Assembly (NCBI RefSeq): GCF_014279775.1
Contig: NZ_CP047961.1
Span: forward strand, 1,612,001 to 1,676,000
DNA: 64,000 nucleotides
From: Synechococcus sp. PROS-9-1
GTDB taxonomy: Bacteria; Cyanobacteriota; Cyanobacteriia; PCC-6307; Cyanobiaceae
Direction: 5' to 3'
The number at the start of each line of letters is the position of its first letter. Position 1 is the stretch's first letter. Under the pieces are notes generated by a model, which saw nothing but the letters and a program-made list of their open reading frames with translations, made no database searches and had not been told where the DNA came from. Below are positions 18,699 to 28,857 of the stretch, piece by piece. The translations under genes were made by a program, and so were the position numbers.

Positions 18699-20282
18699 AT
18701 GCAGAACGGTCGAGCCTTGAGGAAGATTGCCGCGATTGATATCGGCACCAATTCCACCCACCTCTTGGTGGCCTCTGTTGATCCTGAGCTACGAACCTTC
18801 AGCATCGAGTTGGCTGAGAAGTCCACCACTCGGCTAGGCGAAAGAGATCCCGAGACAGGCAACCTCTCAGAGGCCGCAATAGAACGCGGGCTCGAAGCGC
18901 TGCGTCGTTTTCGCGAGCTCGCTCTGAGTCACCAGGTTGAACAGATCGTGACCGCTGCCACCAGCGCGGTGCGTGAAGCCCCGAATGGACGGGATTTTTT
19001 ACAAGCGATTCAGGATCAGCTCGAACTTGAAGTGGATCTCATAAGTGGCCCAGAAGAAGCCCGCTTGATCTACCTAGGAGTCCTCTCAGGCATGCCTTTT
19101 GGAGACTGTCCGCATCTCGTGCTGGACATCGGAGGCGGATCTACAGAGTTGATTCTTGCGGATGGTCGTGATGCTCGAGCACTCACAAGCACAAGGGTTG
19201 GCGCGGTGCGACTCCAGCGGGATTTTGTCAAAGATGACCCGATTCCCCAGCAGCGTCGGACCTTTCTTCAAGCCTTCATCCAAGGGTCCTTAGAGCCTGC
19301 AGTTAACAAAGTGCTTCGGCGGATCAAACCTGAGGAAACACCAGTGATGGTGGCCACCAGTGGCACCGCGATGGCCATAGGGGCCCTAGCCGCCAGCGAG
19401 GAGGATCGGCCACCGCTGAAGCTTCACGGCTATCGGGTCAGCAAACAACGTCTCGACAGGGTCGTTGATCGTTTGGTGGTGATGACACCAGAGCAACGCA
19501 AAGGGTTGGCACCGATCAACGATCGACGTGCGGAGATCATTGTCCCAGGTGCCTTAATTCTGCAAACCAGCATGCAGATGTTGGGAGCCAATGAACTTGT
19601 TCTGAGTGAACGAGCTCTCCGCGAAGGCCTCATCGTGGATTGGATGTTGCGTAACGGACTCCTAGAAGACCGTTTCAGTTTTCAAAGCAGCATTCGACAG
19701 CGCACCGTGATCCATCAGGCGCAGCGTTTTGCCGTCAATCAACAACGAGCCGAGCGTGTGGCCTGCCATGCACTCACTCTCTATGACAACACCAAAGGCC
19801 ATCTGCATCATGACGATGACTCAGGCCGCGACTTGCTGTGGGCTGCAGCGATGCTTCATGCCTGCGGCCAACACATCAATCTCAGCGCTTATCACAAGCA
19901 CTCCTGGTATCTCATCCGCCATGGCGAACTTCTGGGCTATTCAGAAGCGGAGCATTTGATGGTGGCTGCCATCGCGCGCTATCACCGCCGCAGCCTTCCC
20001 AAAAAACGGCATGAATCTTGGCAGGCGCTTCAAAGTCGTGACAATCGACGCACGGTCTCGGAGATGGCCTTACTGCTCAGACTGGCGGTTGCCCTCGATC
20101 GACGTCCAGAGCCGGTGGTCAAAAGCTTGCTGGTCAACGTCAAAAACGAAAATCTTGTCCTGGAGTTAGTCGGAGAACAGGCTGATCAGGATTTGAGTCT
20201 TGAGCAGTGGAGCTTGGGAAGCTGTGCCCCAATTCTTAGAGAGGTCACCGGTTTGAATCTCAAGCTCAAGGTTCAGGAGTGA
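18699..20282 (+). CDS. ppx: exopolyphosphatase (Ppx/GppA family)
   Basis: Ppx removes phosphate from the end of polyphosphate chains; some relatives also hydrolyse pppGpp. The 527-residue protein has actin-like ATPase folds with IAAIDIGTNSTHLLVA at the start, VTAATSAVREAPNG, and VLDIGGGSTELILADG, followed by an HD-type helical domain from about residue 340 (ACHALTLYDNT, AAMLHACGQHINLSAYHKHSWYLI). A GTG at 18672 could give nine more residues. The end overlaps the convergent RodZ-like gene by 17 bp. Confidence 0.92.
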   Translation: MQNGRALRKIAAIDIGTNSTHLLVASVDPELRTFSIELAEKSTTRLGERDPETGNLSEAAIERGLEALRRFRELALSHQVEQIVTAATSAVREAPNGRDFLQAIQDQLELEVDLISGPEEARLIYLGVLSGMPFGDCPHLVLDIGGGSTELILADGRDARALTSTRVGAVRLQRDFVKDDPIPQQRRTFLQAFIQGSLEPAVNKVLRRIKPEETPVMVATSGTAMAIGALAASEEDRPPLKLHGYRVSKQRLDRVVDRLVVMTPEQRKGLAPINDRRAEIIVPGALILQTSMQMLGANELVLSERALREGLIVDWMLRNGLLEDRFSFQSSIRQRTVIHQAQRFAVNQQRAERVACHALTLYDNTKGHLHHDDDSGRDLLWAAAMLHACGQHINLSAYHKHSWYLIRHGELLGYSEAEHLMVAAIARYHRRSLPKKRHESWQALQSRDNRRTVSEMALLLRLAVALDRRPEPVVKSLLVNVKNENLVLELVGEQADQDLSLEQWSLGSCAPILREVTGLNLKLKVQE

Positions 20283-21084
20283 GGGGGTACCAGCGCAACT
20301 GATCGATGCTGCCCAAGACATGAGGCGAGGCATCCCCATAACTAAATCGAACCAAATCAGGTCGTCCAGCGAAGACTTCAAGCCCCTGATCGGCCTCAAA
20401 GCGTTTCGGTTCGTTCAGAGTGCCCTCAAAGATCACCTCCCCGCTCCGATTGCGAACGGACACCCAGCTCGGTTGTGAACTGACAAGCGCTATTGGACCT
20501 GGAATCGTGTTGTCACCATCAACACCAACGTTGATGGCTGAATTGTTGTCTTTAGCTTGAGTGGGCTGAGGCACAGGTCGATCCTGCGAAGCCACAGTGC
20601 TTACTGCTGCTGGTTGCCGACGGTTGCCACGAAAGGCAATAGCGCTGACCGCTGTCACTCCAACCAGAAGCAAAAGAACGGCAGCACTACTGATCCAGCG
20701 ACCCATCGCTGCGGAGTCCTGCTTGGCTTGCGGTGCATCAGCAGAGCCAGAGCGCTCGCGACTCACACCCTTGGCAGGCACCCCCTTCGTCTCACGAAGC
20801 TGAGATTGGAATTGTTGAACCAATGGAACGGGATCCAATCCCAATTTCTGCGCGACTCGTCGCAGCATCCCGCAAATAAAAACGGATTCTGGAAGACTGT
20901 CCCGATCTCCATTTTCTAAAGCTGCAAGCTGCTCTTTACCCATATGGAGCGAATCAGCAAAAGCTTGGCAAGTCATCCCTTGCCTTTCCCGCTCTTCCCT
21001 TAAGACACGGCCGAGTGAAGCGAATTCGTTCTGACGGAAATCTGATTGATCGATAGCGTCCCTAACTTCAGACATTTCATACAT
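20266..21084 (-). CDS. RodZ-like helix-turn-helix membrane protein
   Basis: A 272-residue protein with an N-terminal helix-turn-helix (about 24-85: LGRVLREERERQGMTCQAFA, LAALENGDRDSLPESVF), one membrane span (about 128-148, WISSAAVLLLLVGVTAVSAI), a Pro/Gln linker, and a C-terminal beta domain of the DUF4115 type (SQPSWVSVRNRSGEVIFEGT, LEVFAGRPDLVRFSYGD). RodZ links MreB to the rod-shaped wall synthesis machinery; here the family fit is by architecture. Start may be 21084 or ATG 21075. Confidence 0.8.
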   Translation of the reverse strand: MYEMSEVRDAIDQSDFRQNEFASLGRVLREERERQGMTCQAFADSLHMGKEQLAALENGDRDSLPESVFICGMLRRVAQKLGLDPVPLVQQFQSQLRETKGVPAKGVSRERSGSADAPQAKQDSAAMGRWISSAAVLLLLVGVTAVSAIAFRGNRRQPAAVSTVASQDRPVPQPTQAKDNNSAINVGVDGDNTIPGPIALVSSQPSWVSVRNRSGEVIFEGTLNEPKRFEADQGLEVFAGRPDLVRFSYGDASPHVLGSIDQLRWYPLTPEP

Positions 21085-21185
21085 TCACCATGAAAAAATC
21101 TTAGTTGCGTTTCGCCAAACTGTCAGCCAAATCCAAACCTGACCTAGGCAATAAACCAAGTAAATTTGAAATTAAAAGATTAAAA

Positions 21186-21257
<72 letters not shown>

Positions 21258-21296
21258 CGAAGGCAAATCTTAAACCACAATGGGGAAGCCTGATAC

Positions 21297-22052
21297 TTAA
21301 TGAACAGGGCGGAACAGGTGATCGTGGTCTGGCGAGTAAAGCTTTGAACGCTGGCGACCTGCCTTCAACGCTGGACTCACGACATAAAGAGTGGTCCGGA
21401 TCAGATTTTGCTCTTGAGAGATCGCTGCCATGCGGTCCAGTGGGACAACTTGCAGCCATTCATCGGGCCAACTCACACGGTGACCGATCGCAACCGGTGT
21501 ATCAGGCGAATAATGCTTCAACAATGTTGCTTGCACCTCCTCAACATGGCGAGCACTGAGATAGAGGCAGAGCGATGCTTTGAGACGGGCAAGGTTCTCC
21601 AAGCTCTCCGTTTCCGGCACACCAGTCCGTCCACCAGCCCTGCCTAGAACAATCGTCTGAACTAGGCCAGGGATCGTGAGTTCAGCCCCTAACGCTGAAG
21701 CGGTCGCCTGATAGGCGCTGATTCCTGGAACCACGTCGACAGAAATACCAGCGTCATTCAAACCACAAATTTGCTCTGAAAGAGCTCCGTACAGGCAGGG
21801 ATCACCGTCGTGCAGACGAACAACCTGGAGGCCTTTCTTGGCACGATCAATCATCAGTGGAAGCACATCCTCAAGCGTGAGCGTGCTACTGCGAATCTTT
21901 TCGCAGTGTTCAGGGGCTAGAGCAGCGATCTGAGGAGACACCAATGAGTCTGTCCAAATCAAAACCTGAGCAGACTGCAACCGGTTCTCTGCACGTCGCG
22001 TTAAGAGATCAGGGGCTCCAGGCCCTGCACCGACGATCGACACTGTGGTCAT
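21297..22052 (-). CDS. cobM: precorrin-4 / cobalt-precorrin-4 C11-methyltransferase
   Basis: A 251-residue SAM-dependent tetrapyrrole methylase of cobalamin synthesis. It has the opening [19 protein letters not shown], the [16 protein letters not shown] loop, and [20 protein letters not shown], with [18 protein letters not shown] typical of the C11 enzyme. The start overlaps the lgt stop by 4 bp (ATGA), so it is the last gene of petC-petA-lgt-cobM. The C-terminus ([13 protein letters not shown]) is as in family members. Confidence 0.93.
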   Translation of the reverse strand: MTTVSIVGAGPGAPDLLTRRAENRLQSAQVLIWTDSLVSPQIAALAPEHCEKIRSSTLTLEDVLPLMIDRAKKGLQVVRLHDGDPCLYGALSEQICGLNDAGISVDVVPGISAYQATASALGAELTIPGLVQTIVLGRAGGRTGVPETESLENLARLKASLCLYLSARHVEEVQATLLKHYSPDTPVAIGHRVSWPDEWLQVVPLDRMAAISQEQNLIRTTLYVVSPALKAGRQRSKLYSPDHDHLFRPVH

Positions 22053-22915
22053 GAAGTACCTGGGGTGCGTAAGCCTGGATCAGGCAAAGACTTTCGTTTC
22101 CCGTATAGCCAAAACAAACCAAAGCCCGCAAGCAACAGCAATGAGAGGCTCATCAACTGAGCAATCCTCAAGCCACCATCGCAAAATGGGGGAACTCCTC
22201 CTAGGCAGAGCGGATCAATTCGCAAACCCTCAATCCACACACGACCAAGGCTGTAGCAGAGAAGATATAAACAACTCAGAGCTCCTGAGGGGAGTGAAAT
22301 GCGCCCGCTACGCCCCCATTGAAACAGCGTCATCAACAAGATAAAGACCGCCAAATTCCAAATAGATTCGTAAAGGAATGTGGGATGAAAGAACTCTGAC
22401 TCGGCAAATATCGAAGGGCGGCTTGAATCAGGAATGAATAATTTCCAAGGCAATTGGGTAGGAATGCCAAAGGCTTCTGAATTGAAAAAGTTCCCCCAGC
22501 GACCAATTGTTTGGCCAAGAATCACGGATGGAACCAAAACATCGAGCAAATCCCAAAAGGAAACTCTCCGCCAACGACAGAACAAAACCACGGAGATCGT
22601 GCCTCCGATCAAGGCACCATGGATCGCAATTCCTCCTTGCCAAATCGCAAACACATCCCACCAGGAATGTTGATAAGAGCGCCATTCAAAGGCCACGTAA
22701 TAAAGACGCGCGCCGATGATGGCAGCCAACACAAGAATGGGCAGCAGATCGCTAATCAATCCCGATTCGAGATTTCTCTGTTTAGCCAACCAACTCGATA
22801 AATTGAGGCCAATGAGAACGGCGAGTGCAATGAGCAGCCCGTACCAGCGCAAAGTAATAGGCCCGAGCTGAAAAAGCACGGGCCCAGGTGATGTAAAGAC
22901 AGCAGGAATGATCAC
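22049..22915 (-). CDS. lgt: prolipoprotein diacylglyceryl transferase
   Basis: Lgt moves a diacylglyceryl group from phosphatidylglycerol to the Cys of lipoprotein precursors, at the cytoplasmic membrane. The 288-residue protein has seven spans, the entry [20 protein letters not shown], the central [12 protein letters not shown] with its essential His, the Lgt signature [13 protein letters not shown] and [11 protein letters not shown], and the late [16 protein letters not shown]. It starts 5 bp after petA. Confidence 0.95.
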   Translation of the reverse strand: MIIPAVFTSPGPVLFQLGPITLRWYGLLIALAVLIGLNLSSWLAKQRNLESGLISDLLPILVLAAIIGARLYYVAFEWRSYQHSWWDVFAIWQGGIAIHGALIGGTISVVLFCRWRRVSFWDLLDVLVPSVILGQTIGRWGNFFNSEAFGIPTQLPWKLFIPDSSRPSIFAESEFFHPTFLYESIWNLAVFILLMTLFQWGRSGRISLPSGALSCLYLLCYSLGRVWIEGLRIDPLCLGGVPPFCDGGLRIAQLMSLSLLLLAGFGLFWLYGKRKSLPDPGLRTPGTS

Positions 22916-22920
22916 CTTGA

Positions 22921-23853
22921 TCAGACGCCTTCTGCAGCTTGAACCTTCTCAATCTGCCTCTTCTTCAGAACCAGCATGATCTGCGCCAAAGCAACTGCTG
23001 CGAAGAACGCGAGCATGCCGTAGATGCGAACAGGATTCTGAAGAACGACTTCGGTGTCGAGCTGACCAAATCCACCAACATTGGGATCGTCAGTGATGGG
23101 AGCACCAGCTTCAACGACATCGCCAACAGAGACCAGCAGGGCGGGGCCCACTGGAATGGTCTCTGTGATTTCAGAGCCATCAGCAGACTTCACGGTGACC
23201 ACGCTTGCCCCATTGTCACCAGGCTCAATGGCACTGACAGAGCCAGAAGCCGGCGCCGTATAGACGGTGTTATTGCTCTTTTCACCTGTTGGGTACACCT
23301 GGCCGCGGCCGCGGTTGCCACCAACGTGAATGGAGTACTTACCAAAACTGATGCTGCTATCCGTTGCGGGATCAGGGGCCAGCACTGGGAAGACAATCTC
23401 CTGATGCTCATCACCAGGGATCGGTCCCACCAAAATGATGTTGGGTTGGTCGTCGCTGTACTCGGTGAAATAAACGCCCTCTGTTTCTTCCTTGATCTCA
23501 TCAGTCCAGCGATCCTGAGGAGCAAGCGTGAAGCCATCAGGAAGCATCACAACCGCTCCCACCTGGAGGGGAACTTGACTGCCATCAGCACCAAGCTCTT
23601 GAACGCCGGTGTCGTAAGGGATCTTGACCACTGCCTTGAAGACGCTGTCAGGCAGTACGGACTGAGGCACTTCTGCCTGAGTGAGCTTTTGGGCCAAGTG
23701 GCAATTCGCACAAACGATCTTGCCAGTGGCCTCCCGGGGAGACTCGTAATTTTGTTGTGCCCAGAAGGGATAGGCCCAACTTGCAGCAGGTGCGCTGAAG
23801 ACAGCGAGACCGACGATCAGTGCGGCAAAAGTGGAGGAGAGCAGGCGACGCAT
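22921..23853 (-). CDS. petA: cytochrome f (apocytochrome f precursor)
   Basis: Cytochrome f (310 aa) of the b6f complex passes electrons to plastocyanin or cytochrome c6 in the thylakoid lumen. A signal peptide ([20 protein letters not shown] to ASWA) precedes mature YPFWAQ, whose N-terminal Tyr is a heme ligand. The heme c motif is CANCH (about 48-52). A C-terminal span ([20 protein letters not shown]) with a KKRQ stop-transfer anchors it. It lies 43 bp after petC. Confidence 0.98.
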   Translation of the reverse strand: MRRLLSSTFAALIVGLAVFSAPAASWAYPFWAQQNYESPREATGKIVCANCHLAQKLTQAEVPQSVLPDSVFKAVVKIPYDTGVQELGADGSQVPLQVGAVVMLPDGFTLAPQDRWTDEIKEETEGVYFTEYSDDQPNIILVGPIPGDEHQEIVFPVLAPDPATDSSISFGKYSIHVGGNRGRGQVYPTGEKSNNTVYTAPASGSVSAIEPGDNGASVVTVKSADGSEITETIPVGPALLVSVGDVVEAGAPITDDPNVGGFGQLDTEVVLQNPVRIYGMLAFFAAVALAQIMLVLKKRQIEKVQAAEGV

Positions 23854-23896
23854 GGGAAAGCGAGGTAGGAGAGAGACAGCAAAAAGGAGGGGCTGA

Positions 23897-24433
23897 TCAG
23901 GACCACCAGGGCTTTTCGCCCGTCCGGAAATCGGTTTCAGTCCACTGGCTTACAAACACGTTGTCGTTGTCGACGCTGACATTGGCCAACGCCAAAGACA
24001 GAGGCGCGGGGCCGCGAACAACCTTGCCTGTGGCGTCGTACTGACTGCCGTGGCAAGGGCACATAAATTTGTTCGCACCACTGTTCCAGGGCACGACACA
24101 TCCCAGGTGAGTGCAAATGGCGTTAATGCCGTAGCTCCCGATGGCATCAGGGCCTTCCACAATCAAATAGGTGGGATCACCTTTCAAGCCTTGGACAAGA
24201 CTGCGATCACCCTCGGCGTGGCTACTCAACCAACCGCTAGCGGTAACGGCGTTACCGAGCTCGTCTTTGGCACTGGTTCCACCACCGCCCCCGGCAGCCC
24301 TGGGCGGGATGAAGTAATTCGCCACTGGATAAAGCGCACCCAGGGCCACGCCTGTGACGGATCCGAAGGTCAGCAGATTCATGAACTGCCGACGGCCCAT
24401 ACCGGGCACATCACTGGCTGGGATCTGAGTCAT
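23897..24433 (-). CDS. petC: Rieske iron-sulfur protein of cytochrome b6f
   Basis: The Rieske subunit (178 aa) takes electrons from plastoquinol at the Qo site. An N-terminal anchor ([20 protein letters not shown]) with a twin Arg just before it fits export by the Tat route, whose TatC is encoded nearby at 24835. A Gly-rich hinge follows. The [2Fe-2S] ligands are in CTHLGC and CPCHGS. It is the first gene of the petC-petA-lgt-cobM run and divergent from a DUF3067 gene. Confidence 0.98.
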   Translation of the reverse strand: MTQIPASDVPGMGRRQFMNLLTFGSVTGVALGALYPVANYFIPPRAAGGGGGTSAKDELGNAVTASGWLSSHAEGDRSLVQGLKGDPTYLIVEGPDAIGSYGINAICTHLGCVVPWNSGANKFMCPCHGSQYDATGKVVRGPAPLSLALANVSVDNDNVFVSQWTETDFRTGEKPWWS

Positions 24434-24515
24434 GGCTGACGCTCAATCGACACTTAATGAGGTCCATTATGGAGGGTAAAGGTCCCGTCACGCTTTGCAA
24501 CGACTGGGCTTTTAG

Positions 24516-24884
24516 ATGATCCACTCAGCCGTTTCCGTGCTTGTAGACCCACCAATTGAACAATCCATCCCTCCATTGACGGTCGACGAGGTGATCGATC
24601 TGCTGCGGGAGCGCTGGCAAGCCAGCTACGACATGCAACTCGTCGTAAGGCGCAAACGGATGTATCTCCAAGTGATGTGGGCCTATCTGGAGCAGCAATC
24701 CTTCCCTTTAAACGAGGAGGAGTACCGCACCCATCTAGCCCAAGTGGTGGACGTGGTGAATCGCTTAGGCCAAGCAGGCGCCGTGCGTTCGTGGTTAACC
24801 GACACGCGAGACCGTCCCCGACTCGGGAAAGCCCTCAGCCTGCAGCTGCAGGGGGAGGGGCGTTTGGAGGAGTTTCTGGTTTGA
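24516..24884 (+). CDS. DUF3067 family protein
   Basis: A 122-residue soluble protein with the conserved segments LTVDEVIDLLRERWQASYDM, LVVRRKRMYLQVMWAYLEQQ and SFPLNEEEYRTHL, then WLTDTRDRPRLGKALSLQL. This family is restricted to cyanobacteria and plastids as far as I know; function unresolved. It is next to petC and its last 50 bp overlap the convergent tatC gene. Confidence 0.8.
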   Translation: MIHSAVSVLVDPPIEQSIPPLTVDEVIDLLRERWQASYDMQLVVRRKRMYLQVMWAYLEQQSFPLNEEEYRTHLAQVVDVVNRLGQAGAVRSWLTDTRDRPRLGKALSLQLQGEGRLEEFLV

Positions 24885-25638
24885 ACCGTTCAACGGCCGC
24901 AACCAGAGCAACGCCAACGAAAAACAGGCCTGAAATCGCACCAGCTAGCAACGACATCGTGATCGGATCTGTGGATGGGGTCAGCACGGCTCCTGCCAGC
25001 GCGGCAATCAACACGACCCAACGCCAGGCCGAGAGCATCCGCTTCCAACGGACCAACCCAAACAATCCAAGCAACAACTGCAGAACGGGCAACTGGAATG
25101 CCAGTCCAGTGGAGAGCATCAGCAGAAGCACAAAATCGAGATAGCGCTCAATCGACCAAATCGGTTCCACCACATCAGCCCCATAGCTCACCAAGAAACC
25201 AAGGGCCGCAGGGATGAGTGCCCACCAGGAAAAAGCAATTCCTGCGAAAAACAGCACCGCTGAACCCGCCACAGCGGGAGCGATCAGACGCCGCTCGTTC
25301 TGCGTGAGACCGGGCAAAACGAAAGCTAAGCCTTGATACAAAACGTAAGGGATCGCCAAGGTGAGTCCTGCGTAACCGGCAACCTTGAACGAAACGAACA
25401 AAAATTCTCCAGGAGCCAACTGAAGGAACCGGATCGATCCCGCTGGTTCCTCCAAAAGTCTCACCAACGGTTTCACGGCGAGAAGGCAGGCCAAAGCTCC
25501 AAGCACAATCGCAATCAGGCTGCGAAAAACACGCTGACGAAGCTCCTCCAGGTGATCCACCAAGGACATTTCCACATCGTTGGGTGGAAGCTGCTCAGGT
25601 TGAGGGTTCACCCGAATCGGTTCTGGAGCAGGAAGCAC
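24835..25638 (-). CDS. tatC: Sec-independent protein translocase TatC
   Basis: TatC (267 aa) is the signal-recognising core of the Tat translocase that exports folded proteins such as the Rieske protein. It has six spans, the N-terminal MSLVDHLEELRQRVFRSL motif with the key Glu residues, the FLFVSFKVAGYAGLTLAIPYVLYQ segment, and the FQLPVLQLLLGLFGLV helix. A roughly 20-residue Pro-rich N-terminal extension precedes the core; an internal ATG (MSLVDHL) is an alternative start. Confidence 0.96.
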   Translation of the reverse strand: MLPAPEPIRVNPQPEQLPPNDVEMSLVDHLEELRQRVFRSLIAIVLGALACLLAVKPLVRLLEEPAGSIRFLQLAPGEFLFVSFKVAGYAGLTLAIPYVLYQGLAFVLPGLTQNERRLIAPAVAGSAVLFFAGIAFSWWALIPAALGFLVSYGADVVEPIWSIERYLDFVLLLMLSTGLAFQLPVLQLLLGLFGLVRWKRMLSAWRWVVLIAALAGAVLTPSTDPITMSLLAGAISGLFFVGVALVAAVERFKPETPPNAPPPAAAG

Positions 25639-25689
25639 GGTTTTCTCGTTCGGCTCGGGAAGGATCAGTCCGACTGCTAGTGGGTCAAC

Positions 25690-27459
25690 TCAGGCTAAGA
25701 GCTGGCCGGCGATCAGTCGCTGTCTTGCTCGATCTGGCTCGGCCCAGACAACCTCGCCCTCTTTGTGTTGAACCGTTCCAAGCGCTGCACCAGCAATGCG
25801 TTGGAGATGCTCCACAGGCGCTCTGACCACCGCAACCCGGCGATTTCCATGCGCGCGGCTAAACCATGCAGCCAGGTCAGCCGCAAGGGTGAGGTCCTCT
25901 TCGTCCGCAAAACCAGCCGATGCCTTCAAGACAACGTGACTACCCGGACATTCCTGGGCATGAAACCAAAGGTCACCAGGACGTGCCCGCCGAAGACTGA
26001 TCCAGTCGTTTTGACGATGATTTCGGCCCACTTGAATCAACAAGCCCGCCGGGCTGCGGATCTCGAGGGGCTGGGGGTCCACGTGTCGCGATCCCTGACG
26101 GCGGCGGCGGCGAAGCCGTTTTGGAGCCAACAGATCATCCAACTCTTCGCGCAGGTCCAAAAGACTTTTCGTGCGCGCCTCCATCCCATCCCAATCAGCA
26201 CCAATCAGCTCTTCAAGAAAGCTTTCACTGCCCTCGAGTAACAGCAGACGGCTTTGGTGATGCTGCAGCCGTTCTTCCAACGCCGGGACAGCCCGTCTCA
26301 GTTTTCGAGCTCTGCCGTACAACTTCTGCGCGCGATCAAGGGTCTCCCGATTCGGACTCACCTGACACAACAACGCATCACCCTGCTGTTGCAAGTCATC
26401 GGCACCGCCCGTCTCCTCCAAGCCAGCTCTCTGGTCAGCCAAGAGGGCCTCTTCACGGGTCCTTAACTGCTTGAGCTGCTTTTGCAAATCCTGAGTGGCA
26501 CGATTCAACTCCTGGCGTTGAAGAACGGTGGCGTAGTACTCACCCAAACGCAGGCTGAGGGGCTGCCCACGTTTGGAGAGGTCCGCGAACAACTCCCCTT
26601 CAGACGTCGCTGCAGACGCCCCTGCAGACGTCCCTGCAGATGCAGGCTTCCAAACGCGATAGGAATTGGGCCCATCAAAGTGCAGCTCAAACCCGTCGGT
26701 CTTAAGAGCCAGCAACCAGCACTGCCAACGCTGGTGCAACATCTTCCACTCCTGCTCGCTCAGCTCATGAACGCTTGTTGCCAATCGCGCCCTGGCAGCA
26801 TGGTCATGCTCGTCAGCCAGATGTCTCGCCAGCACTGGGCTGATGCCCTGATAAGCACTGCGCATCGCCTTTTCCAGGCTTAGCGGCAACAGTTCCAAGC
26901 GCTCTCTCCAGCGCTGCTCAGGCTCATCCATCCGGGGAGCGATGCCTTGAAGGGCCGGAGGGGAGCTGTAGACATCTCCCGTGCCAATCGGCCTAACTCT
27001 CGACTGGTGCGTGCGGACCTGGCGTGCGATCGCAGTGATGCGTTGCCGGTCATCGAGCAATAACAAATTGCTGTGACGCCCCATGAGTTCGAGCACCAAG
27101 GTGCGCTGGGGAGGCTGTCCAGGTCGAGGCGCCAACTGAAACTGCACGACCCGTTCAAAGCCTTCCTGACTGAGCTCCGTCAGCGCGAGTTGGCGAAGTC
27201 CATGCTGAATCTGTTGCGCCAGCGTGCTTCCTGCACCCTGCTTCGGTGGCGCGGAGATTTCAACCAGTCTGGGAACTTCTGCTTTCCAGCTGAGTTCCAA
27301 CCAAATCATTCCTCGCAGAGTGCGAAATCCGAGCTGTAGCGTCTGTGGATCGGGCTGTTGAGCTTTCTCAAACCGACTAGGTAGCAACCGGTCACGTAAA
27401 TCCGCCAGCACAGCCCTCAGGCTGGTGAGATCCATCACTTGCGGACTTTGGCTGGCCAT
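25690..27459 (-). CDS. rqcH: NFACT family protein (RqcH/fibronectin-binding-like)
   Basis: A 589-residue protein of the NFACT family, whose bacterial members (RqcH) bind stalled large ribosomal subunits and add alanine tails to trapped nascent chains. Visible parts: the NFACT-N domain (about 1-260), a helix-hairpin-helix and coiled-coil region (about 290-440, LKQLRTREEALLADQ), and the NFACT-R domain with RPGDLWFHAQECPGSHVVLK (about 510-530). A short Ser-Ala-Gly-Thr repeat (26601-26642) lies between the N domain and the coiled coil. It is divergent from gmk. Confidence 0.88.
   Translation of the reverse strand: MASQSPQVMDLTSLRAVLADLRDRLLPSRFEKAQQPDPQTLQLGFRTLRGMIWLELSWKAEVPRLVEISAPPKQGAGSTLAQQIQHGLRQLALTELSQEGFERVVQFQLAPRPGQPPQRTLVLELMGRHSNLLLLDDRQRITAIARQVRTHQSRVRPIGTGDVYSSPPALQGIAPRMDEPEQRWRERLELLPLSLEKAMRSAYQGISPVLARHLADEHDHAARARLATSVHELSEQEWKMLHQRWQCWLLALKTDGFELHFDGPNSYRVWKPASAGTSAGASAATSEGELFADLSKRGQPLSLRLGEYYATVLQRQELNRATQDLQKQLKQLRTREEALLADQRAGLEETGGADDLQQQGDALLCQVSPNRETLDRAQKLYGRARKLRRAVPALEERLQHHQSRLLLLEGSESFLEELIGADWDGMEARTKSLLDLREELDDLLAPKRLRRRRRQGSRHVDPQPLEIRSPAGLLIQVGRNHRQNDWISLRRARPGDLWFHAQECPGSHVVLKASAGFADEEDLTLAADLAAWFSRAHGNRRVAVVRAPVEHLQRIAGAALGTVQHKEGEVVWAEPDRARQRLIAGQLLA
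26601..26642. repeat. 12-bp in-frame tandem repeat inside the NFACT gene
   Basis: Three 12-bp units of the form CAGACG-N-C-S-CTG (26601-26612, 26613-26624, 26625-26636) and half a fourth encode Ser-Ala-Gly-Thr/Ala steps. Being in frame, copy number changes would only alter linker length. Confidence 0.85.
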
Positions 27460-27524
27460 GGATTGCCTGAGAAGCAGGCTGAACAGGAAGCCTTCCTACC
27501 CTGCGATGCAGTCTCAAGCAACGC

Positions 27525-28097
27525 ATGGCTCCTGATGGAACAATCGCCAGGCCCACGGTGCTCACCGGCCCAAGCGGCGTCGGTAAGGGCACCTTGGTCG
27601 CCCGCCTGAGAGAGCGTCATCCAGAGATATGGCTCTCCGTGTCGGCCACCACGCGTGCTCCACGCAGTGGAGAAATCGATGGAATTCACTATTTTTTTCA
27701 CTCCAAAGAACGGTTCAACGAACTCGTGCAAAGCGGTGGCTTGCTGGAGTGGGCTGAATTCGCTGGAAACTGCTATGGCACACCACGACAACCCGTCAGC
27801 GAACGCGTAGCGAAGGGAATTCCCGTGCTGCTTGAAATTGAATTGGAGGGAGCCAGGCAGGTGAGGAACAGTTTGCCGGATGCAATCCAAATTTTTCTTG
27901 CACCACCAAGCGTTGAAGAGCTTGAGAAACGGATTCGCGGCCGCGGAACTGAAGCAGAAGAGGCGATCCAGCGTCGTCTCAAGCGAGCACAAGAAGAATT
28001 AGCAGCTCAAACAGAATTCGATGCTGTGATCGTCAACGACGATCTTGAAACAGCTTTAGCGGCGCTAGAAAAACAGATGAACTTGACGGTCCTCTAA
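27525..28097 (+). CDS. gmk: guanylate kinase
   Basis: Gmk phosphorylates GMP to GDP with ATP. The 190-residue protein has the P-loop [10 protein letters not shown] (about 17-26), the GMP-binding [19 protein letters not shown] and [14 protein letters not shown], and [14 protein letters not shown]-like Walker B. Length and order are normal. A strong bidirectional terminator follows. Confidence 0.97.
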   Translation: MAPDGTIARPTVLTGPSGVGKGTLVARLRERHPEIWLSVSATTRAPRSGEIDGIHYFFHSKERFNELVQSGGLLEWAEFAGNCYGTPRQPVSERVAKGIPVLLEIELEGARQVRNSLPDAIQIFLAPPSVEELEKRIRGRGTEAEEAIQRRLKRAQEELAAQTEFDAVIVNDDLETALAALEKQMNLTVL

Positions 28098-28100
28098 CTA

Positions 28101-28127
28101 AAAAAAGGGGCCCTAGGGCCCCTTTTT
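28101..28127. terminator. bidirectional terminator between gmk and psaJ
   Basis: AAAAAA-GGGGCCC (to 28113), TA, GGGCCCC-TTTTT (28116-28127). The 7-bp GC stem has A/T tracts on both sides, so it works on both strands, ending gmk (+) and psaF-psaJ (-). Confidence 0.9.
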
Positions 28128-28149
28128 AATGATTTCATGAACTGAACGA

Positions 28150-28269
28150 TCAGCCCATGGGGTGGAAGAGGAGATCAGGGAAAAAACGATTCCACTCGAT
28201 CAAGATTCCGGCGGTGAGAGTGAACCAAATCGCGGCAACGACTGGTGCAGTAGTAAGAAATTTCTTCAT
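28150..28269 (-). CDS. psaJ: photosystem I subunit IX
   Basis: A 39-residue single-span subunit of photosystem I that sits beside PsaF. The sequence starts [20 protein letters not shown], continues with [17 protein letters not shown] and ends in MG; this is the classic PsaJ pattern including the RFFPD segment. It lies 32 bp after psaF and both are transcribed together, as in other cyanobacteria. The bidirectional terminator at 28101 ends the transcript. Confidence 0.95.
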   Translation of the reverse strand: MKKFLTTAPVVAAIWFTLTAGILIEWNRFFPDLLFHPMG

Positions 28270-28301
28270 CGTGAGAAAGGGAAGGACTTCGTGGTGCGAG
28301 T

Positions 28302-28781
28302 TCAGCGAGGGGAGATGGTCACCTTGTCATCGCTTTCAAGCAATTTGCCACTCGTGAATTCACCAAAAGCAGCGATAGGCCAAGTGGCTGATGCCAGCAG
28401 GGACTTCAAGGCAAGAGAGACATCAATTTGAATCTCTTTCATGTACTGCTCCTTGGTACCGCGAGTGCCTTTGAGGTACTCACGACCCGCCCAGCCAATG
28501 CATCCATTGATGTAGAGGAACATCAGACCTGGGAAGACGAAGTCACCGGCATGGCTCCAACGGCCATCCACGATCAAATGAGGCAAACCATCTTCACCAC
28601 AAACGGCTTCGCTATACATCTCGAAACGAGCCTTAGCTTGAGGCGTGGCTGCAGCGCTTGCACGCTGCTGAAAACGGGCACTTTCGGCGCAGGGTGTCAG
28701 ACCAGCCACGTCAGCCTTGGCGACGGGGGCAAAGCCGAACACCAGCAGGGCCGAGAGCGCAAGAGCGAAGAGACGACGCAT
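28302..28781 (-). CDS. psaF: photosystem I subunit III
   Basis: PsaF (159 aa) is the lumen-exposed subunit of photosystem I, near the docking site of the electron donor. A cleavable signal peptide ([20 protein letters not shown], then AKA) leads to the mature start DVAGLTPC. Conserved parts are [31 protein letters not shown], and [22 protein letters not shown], the membrane part. The frame is open upstream to 29150, but ATG 28781 begins the signal peptide. The 76-bp gap to tsaD holds divergent promoters. Confidence 0.97.
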   Translation of the reverse strand: MRRLFALALSALLVFGFAPVAKADVAGLTPCAESARFQQRASAAATPQAKARFEMYSEAVCGEDGLPHLIVDGRWSHAGDFVFPGLMFLYINGCIGWAGREYLKGTRGTKEQYMKEIQIDVSLALKSLLASATWPIAAFGEFTSGKLLESDDKVTISPR

Positions 28782-28857
28782 CGGAATGGTTCCTGTTGAG
28801 CCTGCCCCAAAGCGGCAGGATGTCACGTACGGACAGTAGGGGAGCCCTTCCATCTTC

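Noticed and set aside
22939-23868. Long plus-strand frame opposite petA
   Set aside because: It is antisense to cytochrome f and caused by its codon use.
27435-27992. Long minus-strand frame opposite gmk
   Set aside because: It is antisense to a clear guanylate kinase and has no recognisable protein pattern.
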